Below, one piece after another: positions 1-10,480 of a stretch of DNA of 64,000 nt. The DNA lies in the NCBI GenBank assembly GCA_963969495.1, contig OZ018324.1:42530609-42594608 (forward strand), read 5' to 3'. How positions within the stretch are numbered: the stretch's first letter is position 1; every line of letters begins with the position of its first letter. The notes below the pieces were generated by a model. That model ran no database searches, was not told the DNA's origin, and was given only the letters and a program-made list of their open reading frames with translations. The DNA is from Ceratothoa steindachneri. Taxonomy: Eukaryota; Arthropoda; Malacostraca; Isopoda; Cymothoidae. The translations under genes were made by a program, and so were the position numbers.

Positions 1-524
1 GCCTGAGTCCAATCCTTGTGAGGCTCCCCCTAAATTCTTAAAGCGACTTTTCTTGACAATACTCTACATATAAGATGCAGCAATCCTATTGCTCTTGTAC
101 CTTTACATACCACACTTTCATCTGATAGTCAACCTTCTATTAATCTGCTTCCATTAAGCACTTCATGGACAGCCACTCTTTTCAACAATAACCATCTGTG
201 CCATAGATCCTTGTAGAGAATATCCAGGATCGTCTTCTGGACAGTAATTAGGTCAGCAGTCTCCTCCAAAATTAGCACTGATACGAACCATTTATGTTTT
301 AATAGTAATTTACTCAAACCCCAAATTAAATATTATAATAATTTCAGATATTGCATTTCGGATTTCCATGAGCCATTAGCCATCATCACAAACATTAAAA
401 AATAAAAGGTTCGAAATATTTTACTTTGTATGTAATGAATATGGACTATATGAAACTCTGCATTGTAATAATTAAATTACGAAAATAAAATTAATTTTTC
501 CCAATATTTGTTTTTTTTAGCTGC

Positions 525-528
<4 letters not shown>
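1..528. other. AT-rich DNA, no supported gene
   Basis: AT-rich sequence. A 62-codon minus-strand frame lies at 129-317, but it matches no family I recognise and is within chance length for this composition. Confidence 0.6.
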
Positions 529-561
<33 letters not shown>

Positions 562-576
562 GGTGTGGGTGTGTGT
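529..576. repeat. (AT)n followed by GT-rich microsatellite
   Basis: About 30 bp of alternating AT runs directly into a short GT-rich stretch. It is a compound simple repeat. Confidence 0.9.
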
Positions 577-929
577 TTTAAGTTAAAATTCAGGATATCT
601 GAAATAATATTCTCTCATCATTTAAAATTACGTTTCAAGCAAAACTAAAATTCTAAACTTTCATTTTAAAATGCTAAAAAAAATTCTAAGATAGTATTAT
701 TGATGATTTAAAAACACGGTTTTTGTTTTACTTATATATTTCAGATAACGGTTTTTCTTAAATATAATGACTATTTCAGTACATTTGAATTCTTGACGTA
801 AGATTAGGAAATAATATCACTCGTTTCTTCTCACATTGGATTAGACATTATTACTGTTTCTTATCATTTTTCATTTTCACCTAGGAAAGTTTGCCTAGAG
901 CTACCTCCTTCTCTACTGTATCATTCAGA

Positions 930-1146
930 AATTGCAAAAAAGCAAGAATTTGGGGGCTACTCCGTAACTTCCACTTTCTCCCCAAACCTCGAGAATCTTA
1001 ACCTTGTCACGATTTTCCAATGCAATTACGATTTCCTCTTTTTCGTGAATATCTACCTCATCGTCAAAAAGGTTAAAGCAACCAACTCTTCTCTTAAGTA
1101 TTACAACTGTCCTTGTAAAATATTTAGAGCTTCTGCCGCAATCTCA
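930..1146 (-). pseudogene. Degenerate coding remnant, unidentified
   Basis: On the minus strand one frame reads AAEALNILQGQL, a stop, then YLREELVALT. A shift of frame then gives LFDDEVDIHEKEEIVIA and continues for about 34 more residues to a stop near 930. The acidic, soluble-looking composition, and the way the sense continues across a frame change and a stop, suggest a decayed protein-coding sequence rather than a chance frame. I do not recognise the family with confidence; it may be a multicopy, transposon-associated protein. There is no start codon or promoter to define the ends. Confidence 0.4.
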
Positions 1147-2548
1147 CGATCATGAAATTAGTTAAGCCTTACAATATATCCTATCTATGTGTAGACGAAG
1201 AGAGGTGATTTTCAATGGAGCAGTAAAACATGCAGAACTCGAGCAACACAAGTCATAAACGTCGTGATTCCTCTTATATATCTGGCAGTTATATTCATTT
1301 AATGTCGAAAAATAAATAACTTAATAACATTTTGCATAGTTTCACCTAGCATTATAATCCACAGCTCCAACATTCTCAGGTAATCTCCTCTTGTTTGTTC
1401 ATCTAGAAGCATTGCTTTAGCAAATAAGTCAACTGAGTTGCATTTGAATCATCAAACTCCACCTAAAAGGGCGTAATATATGAGAGATCAAGTGATTTCT
1501 GCCTTTCTTTAAACAACATATTTATGGTATTGAGATCATCCCCTCAAAAAACTCTAGGCATTATTAACTTAAAGTTAATATATTGTGCTGACATGCAAAG
1601 TTCAACGCCTCTTATCCAAGATTATTTTCGATTAGAATGAATGCACCACCGAGATTACTCGTGTTTGACGTTCTTGTATGAAAGTTTATGGTATTCGACG
1701 AAAATAATAATACTTAAGTATTATTTTTCACATGGTCAATTTAAAAATTCAGTGGCCTACGTACAAAAGCAAGGTTTGGAGATCAAAATAAAATCTTTTT
1801 TTTTTACTTTAGTTATGAACAACTGTGAGAAGACTTCTAACCCAGGGACAAGAAAAGAGAGAAATTTTGCAGCATAGTGTTATTAATGAAACTGAAAATT
1901 ATTTATCCAACATTATCAAGTAGAGCCCAAGATCAACTTATCGTTTAATCTTATTCGTCCGCATACGAGTATCGACTATTCATATTTGAGAAAATGTGGG
2001 TAGACTCATTCTTTTTATTCTTTATCTATAATGTTAGCGTGTCAAGACATTTTATCTATTTTTTATAAATTGCAAATAAAATCTTATTAAATTCATTATT
2101 TTCTCCCCACTCAACAATGCGTTTACCATTATATTTACCTTAGCTCACCCAATCCCTTCCTAGGCGATGAAGACTTGCTTTAAAAAGAATTAGCTGGTTT
2201 TATAAGTTTGATCTCAACAACAACCTCATTTGACGCCTTTTGTATTGAGATCATATTGCAATTATTGCAATAAAGCACAATCCAAGGGTGCAAGTTCAGG
2301 TGAATGTGGAGGACAAGAGAAAAATTCTCAACCTACCGTATTTTAATTATTGCTTCCTTTGGTCACTAGTGTCACACTTTGCACTTTTAAGTGTTCTGTC
2401 AATAACAATAATTAAACCACATTCCCGCCATCACAGTTTATGATTTTTGAAAAAATAGAACTTGAAGTTACTGCATATTTAACCAGAGCGGCATTAAATT
2501 AATTTATATTAGTTTTTTAATAATTAAATTTTTTGGATCCCTTAATGC

Positions 2549-2550
<2 letters not shown>
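1147..2550. other. AT-rich DNA, nothing recognised
   Basis: No frame of convincing length or composition and no repeat beyond short A/T runs. A 78-codon plus-strand frame at 1641-1877 looks like chance. Confidence 0.55.
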
Positions 2551-2606
<56 letters not shown>

Positions 2607-2612
2607 CTCTGT
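2551..2612. repeat. (CT)n microsatellite
   Basis: About 60 bp of almost pure CT dinucleotides. On the minus strand it is (GA)n and produces an artefactual Arg/Glu frame. Confidence 0.95.
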
Positions 2613-3992
2613 TTTTTTTCGAGTTACCTTTTCCTATGTATATGAATCTCTTAAATTTCTTTAGGTTAGGTTGGATAGTACTAAATTTGCTTAATTTTCT
2701 AAAGACTATAATTATATAATTACCATAAAAACTCATCTGACTCGAAGAAAAGGCAATTAAATAACGCCGGGTGTAATATCTACGAGATATTTCATTATTC
2801 TACAAATATTTTTTCTATATTTAATTTAAAAGAAATTAATTTCTTTTTAACTTAGTGTCTTTTGCGATTAGTGATAAATTTAAAAAAATGCTATTGTCAT
2901 CAGCCACGTGTAATTGCTTTTAGACATGGGAAGCAAGGAAATCATACAAAGGGGTGCAATATGTAAGCTTAAAATAAAAAAAAACGGTTCAATAGTAGAA
3001 AGAAAACGTCCAGAATGTGGTTAAAACTCTTCAAGTTAAAGTAAAACAGGATGAAAATTATTACACTTGAAAGTGATTAGACCTGAAAATATGCAGATCG
3101 TGATGAGAGTACTGTATAATAAATTACCTCGTGTGTGACTAGCACTTTTTAGCCTACGCTACGCTGGATTTATACAACCTCCCCACCAAAAAAGCATCTA
3201 AAACAAACAATCAAAGCCAAGGGCAAAAAAAAACAAATACAAAACAGCAAGAGGAAGAAGGAAGCGCGCTCTTGCTTCGTAAGAGACTAGCAAACTCTTT
3301 CCAGAATTCGCCGTCGACCAAACTAATGCGCCTTTGCAATGCACCCGATTAGTACTAAGTGATGGTTACCATATTTATTTAATCTTGAAAAACAAACTAA
3401 GGACCGAGAGAAAGTAAATTGTCTTCCTCTTGTTAGAAGGACGATGTATTTATGTAAACTACAATAGAAATCAACCCAAATTTTAAATCTGTAAAATAAA
3501 ATATTACCATTTATGAGGAAGAGTATTCGTGAATACGCTAATTATAGACGAAAAAAATAATCGTAGGCTACGGGATGGATAAAATTAAATTAATGCAGTA
3601 AAAATAATATTAAACGTTTTATATGGCGCTTTTTAAGACCTTGAAACCTTCTTAACGCCTATGTCCATCGACTAAGAAAAGGCCTGAGAGAATCGATGGG
3701 TTTTCAGACCTTTTGAAAGCGCTGGGTGAGTAATAAGAGCGTATCCCATGAGGCAACCCATCTCATAGCTTAAGGGCAACTACAGAGGAGGTATGATCAC
3801 CCATGCAGCAGAGACGTGTGAGAAGAATCGAAAGAGGAGGGGATTTTCCGACAGATGCGCTTTTTGTTGCTCTTTTATGTGCCACAAAATATTCCATTTT
3901 ATGGAGAAACTTTCAAGTGAAAAGGTCCTTCAAGGTTTGGGATACCATAACACTGTTAAGTGAATGCCTTATTGGCATCCTTCTGCGACATC
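2613..3992. other. AT-rich DNA, nothing recognised
   Basis: No supported gene. Long A/T runs are present, and a somewhat more GC-rich patch at about 3640-3850 holds no frame I can identify. Confidence 0.5.
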
Positions 3993-4111
3993 AGTACACG
4001 CCGCCCCAGAACCCGCATATAGAATACACATATGGGACCTACACGTTCCGATGGATTTTAACCAAACATATCTTCAAGGGATTTCAATTTATCCACAATA
4101 TCCACCTATAG
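3993..4111 (+). other. Candidate isolated coding exon
   Basis: An acceptor-like sequence ending CGACATCAG at 3992 is followed by an open frame that includes HAAPEPAYRIHIWDL and ends in a Pro/Tyr-rich stretch (YPQYPPI). A good donor, TAG|GTAAGAT, follows at 4111/4112. The composition (Trp, Tyr, Pro, His, few Lys/Asn) differs from chance frames in this AT-rich DNA. The exon would be 119 bp. No neighbouring exon was found and I do not recognise the protein, so this rests on splice-site form and composition only. A competing overlapping frame starts at 3803 and runs through the same stretch. Confidence 0.2.
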
Positions 4112-4869
4112 GTAAGATAACAATAAAGGTTGGCTGTGTGCCAGTTTCAGTGTCTTAGAGCAAAGGATTTTTCCTCTAATTTTAAAAGCAAAACTAACGA
4201 GGGCGAATCCCGCAGAGATTGTGTAAGGTGAAATGTGAAGCAACATTCCACCCCATAGATATTATCACGATAACATCTATTCCTTCTATAACTTATGTCT
4301 TTAAGTCATCTGCGTTGATTTGTTTTTTCCTAATAAATATTCAATAGGGATTATGTTATTCTATATTCATTCCTTAAAGTTTCCTTATTTAGAATAAGTC
4401 GTCTTGAAAAGGCTTTCTCAACACTTTTATACCGAAGGAAGTCGTATATCTTGGAACGCGATTTTGGTGCCAATAATGGATGATATTTGGCCCCCTCTTT
4501 CTTTCGCTTTATGCTTATTTTTCTCATTTTCTGAGCAGAAAATACTATTCGCCGTTTTCCATTGCTAGTTCAATGTTTAGATTTTGTTTATTTTATCACA
4601 CTCGCGTAATCTTCAGGAAGAATATATTTAGGCATATATAATATCATAGATTTGGCTAGAAGAGCAATAATAGAAAATTAGAGTAGCATTATATTCATTA
4701 AGAAATCAAAGAGTATTAATCGAGCTTTTGTTGATTTCAATTCCATTGACCACTAGATTACCAAGATATTAGACACAAATTTAGTTTGTAGTAAATTTAA
4801 AGCTTTGGGTCGGTTCTATTGCGATATTTGATCTAAGATAATTTAAAGTTCTTAGAGGGTTTCTGATTT
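4112..4869. other. AT-rich DNA, nothing recognised
   Basis: No supported gene. It could be the decayed 5' part of the LINE that follows, but I see no endonuclease motif. Confidence 0.45.
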
Positions 4870-6031
4870 CATAAAGAAAATGTTTGGGCTAATGTGGATT
4901 GTAGACGAGCCTTGCATGAAAAGCAGGTCACTTATTCTGAGTGGTCTCGTTTGCGATCGCGTAAGTATTGGGACAACTATGTGTGTTCTAGTTTATTAGC
5001 ATAATGATCAGTGCTTCGCAGCGTGAATATAATGATCACCTTTCAAATATTTTAACTAGTACTTTCCAGCAACAGGTTTAGTAGTTTTCTTTTAAGCAGA
5101 CCCTCTTTGGTGTAGACTAGATCCTATTTCCATTGTCATGTGCAGACTTGTTCTATGTGCCAAAACTATAAAGGCAAGAGTTCCCTTTTCACGTCTAACT
5201 TTTACAAAAAATATGTGTAGTGAACATCTAGACTTGTAGAACAAATGGTAGACCAAGTTCTCTTGCTATTAAATCTTTTGCGCTTGCCACTTTTCAAAAT
5301 TATCTGGATTTGTCTGGTTATTAAAATCCCGAAGGATTTCTTCATCTTTTAACAAGAAATTTGCCTTTACTTTGGCTTCCAAATCGTCTTTTGTTTTTCG
5401 AAAACTTTTACGTCTGGTTCATTTCGAATATGATTGGGTATTGCTAATGCTACTCCTTTATGGAGACTTCTCCTCTTAAGATTGATGATTACCATCTTAT
5501 CTTTACACCCCTGTTTTATCTAAGCTCTTTGATCGCTTGTTGGGCAAAATTTTACTCGTTCTTTAGATGATAATAACTTTTTGCCACCTAATCAGTTTGG
5601 TTTTGAAAAAAAGACCATATACCTTTGATGTCCTTCTCCTTTTCACACGCAACATGCTAGTGTGTCTCCTGAATCTAGTCATGAATCATGGCTCGTCTAT
5701 CTTTATTTTAGTTCAGCATTCGATAGAGTTTTCCATTAGACATTACTCTGCAATATTATATCACTTGGTATTGATAGCCGCTTTTTTTAAAGTGCTCTCC
5801 AAGTTTCTAATTTAGAGAAGAGAGCAAGTGTCAGTTTTTTTTGTCGTTTCAGCGCATTTAGTTCAGTTGATATGCTTTTCCCTTTGCAGTGTCAGCGGAC
5901 TCAATCTTTTTATTGATTACACCCACAGAATGTGGTTTGAGATCAAGTCTAAAATGTTTTCTTTTTATACAGCTATTCCTTCTCCACAGGATAGACAGAT
6001 GATCGTCGATAACGTCGCCTCGCTGTTTTGA
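4870..6031 (+). mobile_element. Non-LTR retrotransposon (LINE) remnant, RT region
   Basis: The frames read in order like the linker and reverse transcriptase of a jockey/I-type LINE. RRALHEKQVTYSEWSRLRS lies near 4900 (linker before RT). A finger/palm-like segment with NQFGFEKK and SSAFDRVF lies near 5590-5730. YTHRMWFEIKSK and PSPQDRQMIVDNVA lie at 5910-6020. LINE RTs carry a YADD catalytic motif just before the PSPQ-type segment; here that position reads SFYTAI, so the active site is lost. Stops and frame changes interrupt the whole length. This is a dead fragment. The 3' end and tail are replaced by the SINE-like repeat from about 6.1 kb. Confidence 0.65.
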
Positions 6032-6129
6032 GGATCATGTTCTGGTGTGATTGTTAGTAAATTTATTTTAATCAAAACAAATCACAATAGTGTTATTAGC
6101 CCATCAGTGATGTTATATTTATGGGGGTC

Positions 6130-6680
6130 CATCTTTTATTTCTTAATCAATAATCATTCATCTTGGGATTTCTATATTCGAATCTATTTATCTTGTCTTG
6201 AGATGAAGTTGCCCCTTGAAACATTTGTCTCCCTTTAATCTGACTCTTGGTATATTCTTATTAGCTGAGATTCCTTCTTCTTTTTAGTTGGCTGGGTTAA
6301 TTGTTGATCTTCGATTTCTTTCTTGACTGATGTATCTTCATATTTCTTCTAATTAACTTGAGTTGATTTCTTGACGATTCTTGATGAAGTGATGATTTCT
6401 TGGATTCTTGATGAGTTAGCCTTTAAAGTCATTTTCCTTGAGTCCATTTTCTTCTGTAGGCGATCCATTTATCTTGGTCTCCGTTTTCTTCGTGAATTTT
6501 CTTCATAAAAATTGTGTACTTGAGGATTGATCGCGGGTCTTTGAATCCAAAGGCCAGCACTCGGCCGTCACGCTACTGCGAGTCCGTTTTTTTTTTGGGG
6601 GGGGGGGGTAATTTAATGGGCTATTTATATTCTCGCTTTGCAAGGAATTTTTCTCTCTTGATACATCTTCGCACCCGTAC
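6130..6680 (-). mobile_element. tRNA-headed SINE, copy A
   Basis: This is the most distal of three direct copies. Read on the minus strand it begins with GGGTGCGAA (6670s) and then a leader containing GAATATAAATAG. Next comes the tRNA-like head at 6518-6586 and an A-rich body with runs of GAAGAAAA. Copy A carries a poly-T/poly-G tract at about 6586-6608 just beside the head. The distal body (6130-6380) aligns by eye with 7030-7240 of copy B. No long coding frame is expected or seen; the element would depend on LINE machinery. Confidence 0.6.
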
Positions 6681-7019
6681 ACAAATCACTTTCTAGAACG
6701 CGGAGCGAATTTGAGGATTGGGGAGAGACTAGTCTTGGATTTCTTAATCGAGGATTACTAGTAGCTCTCCCTCCTACAACCTCAGAGTCAGCAGGATAAG
6801 TGAAGAGTATTCAGTTAGATTGAGGAGAGCGTGGCGAAGTCTCTTAATCAATGAGTAATATAGTATCTCCTTCCCGGATCTCCTGAAGTTCCCTGCAGCA
6901 CCTTTTCTTAATCTCGAGCAGGAGAGCAGGTGCAGTTGTAACGAAGATCAGAAGATTTTTCGGCCTTTTGAGGGTCACCAGTTATCGCGGAGGGAAGGCG
7001 GCATTTATGATGAATTTTC

Positions 7020-7556
7020 TTATTTATCATTTATCAATATCATTCCTCATCTTGAGATTTCTATATTCGAATCTATTTACTTCTTGAGATGAAGATGACC
7101 CTTCAAACATTGACTCCATTTATCTGACTCTTGGTATTCTTGATGATTCCTACTTCTTTAAGTTGGCTGGGTTAATTCTTGATGTATCTTCATATTAAAT
7201 TGACGTATTATCTTAATGTGATGATTCCTTCTTAATTCTTGATGAAGTGATGATTTCTCCTTAATTCAGCTTGAGTCTTGATGATTTGATAATTTCAGGA
7301 TGAGTTGAGATGAGTTCGCCCTTGAAGTCATTTTCTTTGAGTTCCGTTTTCTTCTGGAGGCGATCCATTTATCTTGAGTTGTCCTTAAAGCGTTTTTTCG
7401 TGGTCTCCGTTTTCTTCGAGAATTTTCTTCGTAAAAATTGTGGACTTGGGGATCGATCGCGGGTGTTTTCAATCCAGAGGCCAGCACTCTGCCATCACGC
7501 TACGGCGAAGTCCGTCGTGACTTGGTAATTTAATAGGCTATTTATATTCTCGCTTT
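7020..7556 (-). mobile_element. tRNA-headed SINE, copy B
   Basis: Same order of parts as copy A: leader with ATATAAATAG, tRNA-like head at 7442-7514, then a GAAGAAAA-rich body and the same distal segment. It joins copy C directly at 7556/7557, where the leader of B stops within CTTTG. The short frames at 7266-7528 on either strand lie inside this copy and are not genes. Confidence 0.6.
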
Positions 7557-7845
7557 GATCCTTCTTGATGAATCGATGATTTATTGGATTCTTGATGAGT
7601 TAGCCGTTGAAGTCATTTACTTTGAGTTCCGTTTTCTTCTGGAGGCGATCCATTTATCTTGGTCTCCGTTTTCTTCGTGAATTTTCTTCGTAAAAATTGT
7701 GGACTTGAGGATCGATCACGGGTCTTTGAATCCAAAGGCCAGCACTTTGCCGCCACGCTACGGCGAGTCCGTTTTATTTGTTATTTGGTAATTTAATGAG
7801 CTATTTATATTCTCGCTTTGGAAGGAATTTTTCGCACCTCTACAT
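7557..7845 (-). mobile_element. tRNA-headed SINE, copy C (3' truncated)
   Basis: The best preserved leader and head. On the minus strand the order is GAGGTGCGAA, AATTCCTTCCAA, GCGAGAATATAAATAG, then the tRNA-like head at 7701-7770. The body ends where copy B begins, so it lacks the distal ~200 bp. Confidence 0.6.
7701..7770 (-). promoter_or_regulatory. Internal Pol III promoter (tRNA-like head of SINE C)
   Basis: The minus-strand segment starts GGACTCG and ends CAAGTCC, which can form an acceptor-like stem with one mismatch. TAGCGTGGCGG fits the A-box pattern and GATCGATCC fits the B-box GWTCRANNC, at tRNA-like spacing. Copies A (6518-6586) and B (7442-7514) keep the same elements. The anticodon and T arms pair poorly, so I read it as a SINE promoter, not a working tRNA. 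Confidence 0.5.
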
Positions 7846-8534
7846 ATCTTTGTCAACTGCTGAACTGTCTAACACTTACCCCTTCACAGCTAACACGTAC
7901 TCGATGCTTAATTGTATTGAGTTAAGGTTATTTTTATGTTTATCTTTTTAACACATTGCAGTTTTCTCGATGTTTCTTTATTTCATCGATTAGATTATGG
8001 AATATTAAACCCAAAGATGTTAACTCTCCAAATCGTTGAATACTTAACTCTAAGATGTTAATTCTCCCCATTGTGGAAGACTCAGCACAAGGATATTTAC
8101 TCTCCCAATTGTTTTTCTTTGAAGCGTGTGAATGATTTTCTTATAGCTTCACTTTTATTTTCTCTATTCGTACCCCATTCAATGAAATGCCACCGCTGGA
8201 GCTTTTGGGGCTTATTTCTAGCGTTTTGGCATCTTTCTGGTCACTTTCAGCGATTTTTTTACAGAAATAGACCTACAGCCAAGTAGCCGATCCTCGATGT
8301 CGGGTAAGGGGCAGGATCAAATTGAAAATGTTTCTATCTACAAAAGGTGCCTTTCTTTACTTATTTAGGTGGAGGTGGATATGAGAATTATTTTTTGCAC
8401 ATTCCTGGACGACAGATGGACGATAGATAGTGTAGTAGAATAGAAAAGATAGATAGAGATAGAATATTGTGACCTTTGTGAATAGAGCAGCCGGCTCCCA
8501 AGCACCAGCCCATTAGGTGACTAATTCGTGATGT
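7846..8534. other. AT-rich DNA, nothing recognised
   Basis: No supported gene. GATA-rich low-complexity sequence lies around 8410-8460. Confidence 0.5.
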
Positions 8535-8548
8535 ACAGAGATTGGCAC
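8535..8548 (-). repeat. Possible hAT terminal inverted repeat (3' end)
   Basis: CAGAGATTGGCACT, followed by sequence rich in AAGTATTTAAA and ATACATTT. This resembles hAT termini, which often start CAGTG/CAGAG and carry such AT-rich subterminal repeats. It lies about 250 bp beyond the end of the hAT coding remnant. The partner end was not found. Confidence 0.35.
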
Positions 8549-8789
8549 TAAATACATTTAAAGTATTTAAACAATATATATGAAATACATCTGAAAAATG
8601 TACTTAGATAAATATATAAATACATTTAAAATTAATGATATATAATGACAATCTATAAGGACCATTGGTATCACAACCAAAAAAATATCCATTAAAATGA
8701 AATTGTATATTATAATTACTAATGTAGGATTTGATGGCAATGGGACTTAGGCAATAGAAAAAAACTAGAAAGTTCCGTAAAATGAAATT

Positions 8790-10480
8790 TCAGTTAGCTA
8801 TTTATATCAGCATTACATTTAAGTGATATGAGTTGCTGAAATGTTTCGTCAGATAAAGAACTACGTTTTGAAGATAAGGTCAATTCTCCTAAAGAGAAGA
8901 GCCATTCCACAGGAGCTGAGGATGGAAGAGTTGTGTTGTATTAAATAAATAACTATTTTATGTTGGGATATCTATTTAAACTTTGAAGTGTTTTTTTGAA
9001 TCCTGAAGGTAACTGCGCAATTCTAAATCTGCGGTTGATCGTGTTTGAGTGGGTTTTGTAAATCCAAAATAATCGTAACTGTCCGATAGACCACTGGATG
9101 AATCAGCTTCGGGTCCCTCTGCTAACTTCTCAACCCCTCCAATCATAATATTTTTAACAGTCTTGGTGGCGTGAAGTGAGTGTCCTATCAAATAATGATA
9201 TCTAATCAGCGGAGTTTGAAGAATGGATGGCTTATTAATGCAATAATGGCATTTTTAACGAGGGCTTCATTTTCCAATCTCAATTAAGATTGGCAGCACT
9301 TTCCAAAGCCATTAGTGACTGCACTTAGAAGAGGTTGGCAAAGTTTCAAAAAACGTGACTGAAGGCTCTTTAGCTTTTGATCCACAGTGAGCAAGATAAA
9401 GATCAATTCTCCATAAGAAACAGTTTGTTCTCCCTTTAGGCAATCAATTACCACTGAAATAGGAGCCGAAACTGAGACATACACCCCAAGAAATTCAATT
9501 TCGTGACGTCTGAACACTGGAAGTTCAAAGCAGGTCATGAGTTGATGTAATTTGTCCTTGTTTCTTAAAAGTAATGACAATGTTAAAAAGAGAGTTTCAC
9601 CTTGTAATGCAAAGCAGCATTAATGAGCAGTTGATAACAATTTTGATGATCTCTGCTGGTTTTGGACGACCGCTTTTGTTCCATAATGCTGAGCATTTCT
9701 CCATCGTAGCATGATTGATATTTGCAAAAGAACATATTTTTAGTGCCTGTTTTTCATCAGTTGTGGCAACGAGACTAATTGTGTGTGAAGCATAAGACAC
9801 ATGCTTAGGTGGGATTTTGCTCCATGGGTCAGACGAAAGGTCTTCTTCCTTATCTAAGGCAGTTCTCATTAAAAAAATATCCTCCAGATGGTGCTACCTC
9901 ATCTTCTTCACCTACCTGGATTCCATCTTCTGAATCTGTGAACACACTTGCAGCAGTGACTGCAAATTCCTTAAACGCCTTAACAAAATTAGAGCCGTTA
10001 TCAGTGATGGTGCTGGTAATTTTCTGCAGGGGCATATCGTATTCATTGATGATATCTTCCATATGTTCAGCAATCTCGATGTAGTTATATTCTCATTTAA
10101 AGCGACAGCATGCCAATACTCCACTGTGAAGGACAAGAGCAGATTCCTCAAGCTGAAAAAATAATGAAATAACAGTCTAATGTTTATCTCATAAATGTTT
10201 CCATAAATTTTACATATTAATATAATCGATATAAGTTCCACCAACAAATAGATCTGCTTTCAACCAAGAGCTGATCACTGAACTGTAAAGACATTTTTAA
10301 TTTTATATTTCCTAAACAGCAAAATTTTAACATACCCAATGAACTGTAACACCCAAAAAACTACGGTGACGAGTTGACCAAATATCTGCAGTAAGGGGTG
10401 CTGTCTAGTTAATTCTTCAGTAGAGCTCTCGTCACTTCCTCTTCTTCTGTAAGATTTCGGCCTAACGTCCATCTTAAAAT
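8790..10480 (-). pseudogene. hAT-family transposase, decayed
   Basis: hAT transposases cut and paste DNA through an RNase H-like fold and end in a dimerisation (hATC) domain. Reading down the minus strand: TADIWSTRHRSFLGVTVHW lies near 10.4 kb and TITDNGSNFVKAF near 10.0 kb. ALWNKSGRPKPAEI lies near 9.66 kb and FRRHEIEFLGVYVS near 9.48 kb. ELRSYLQDSKK lies near 9.0 kb, followed by an hATC-like segment with LPSSAPVEWLFSLG and RSSLSDETFQQL near 8.82-8.93 kb. The order matches the family. The segments lie in different frames with stops between them, so no transposase can be made. The N-terminal BED finger was not seen. Confidence 0.75.

Noticed and set aside
129..317. 62-codon minus-strand frame, vaguely transposase-like
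   Set aside because: Similarity is too weak to name a family and it has no inverted repeats.
2200..2420. Possible antisense transposase remnant (GGTGCAAGTTCAGGTGAATG)
   Set aside because: One short word recalls a transposon family, but no protein sense could be followed on either side.
3803..4111. 102-codon plus-strand frame
   Set aside because: Overlaps the exon candidate in another frame and has less protein-like composition.
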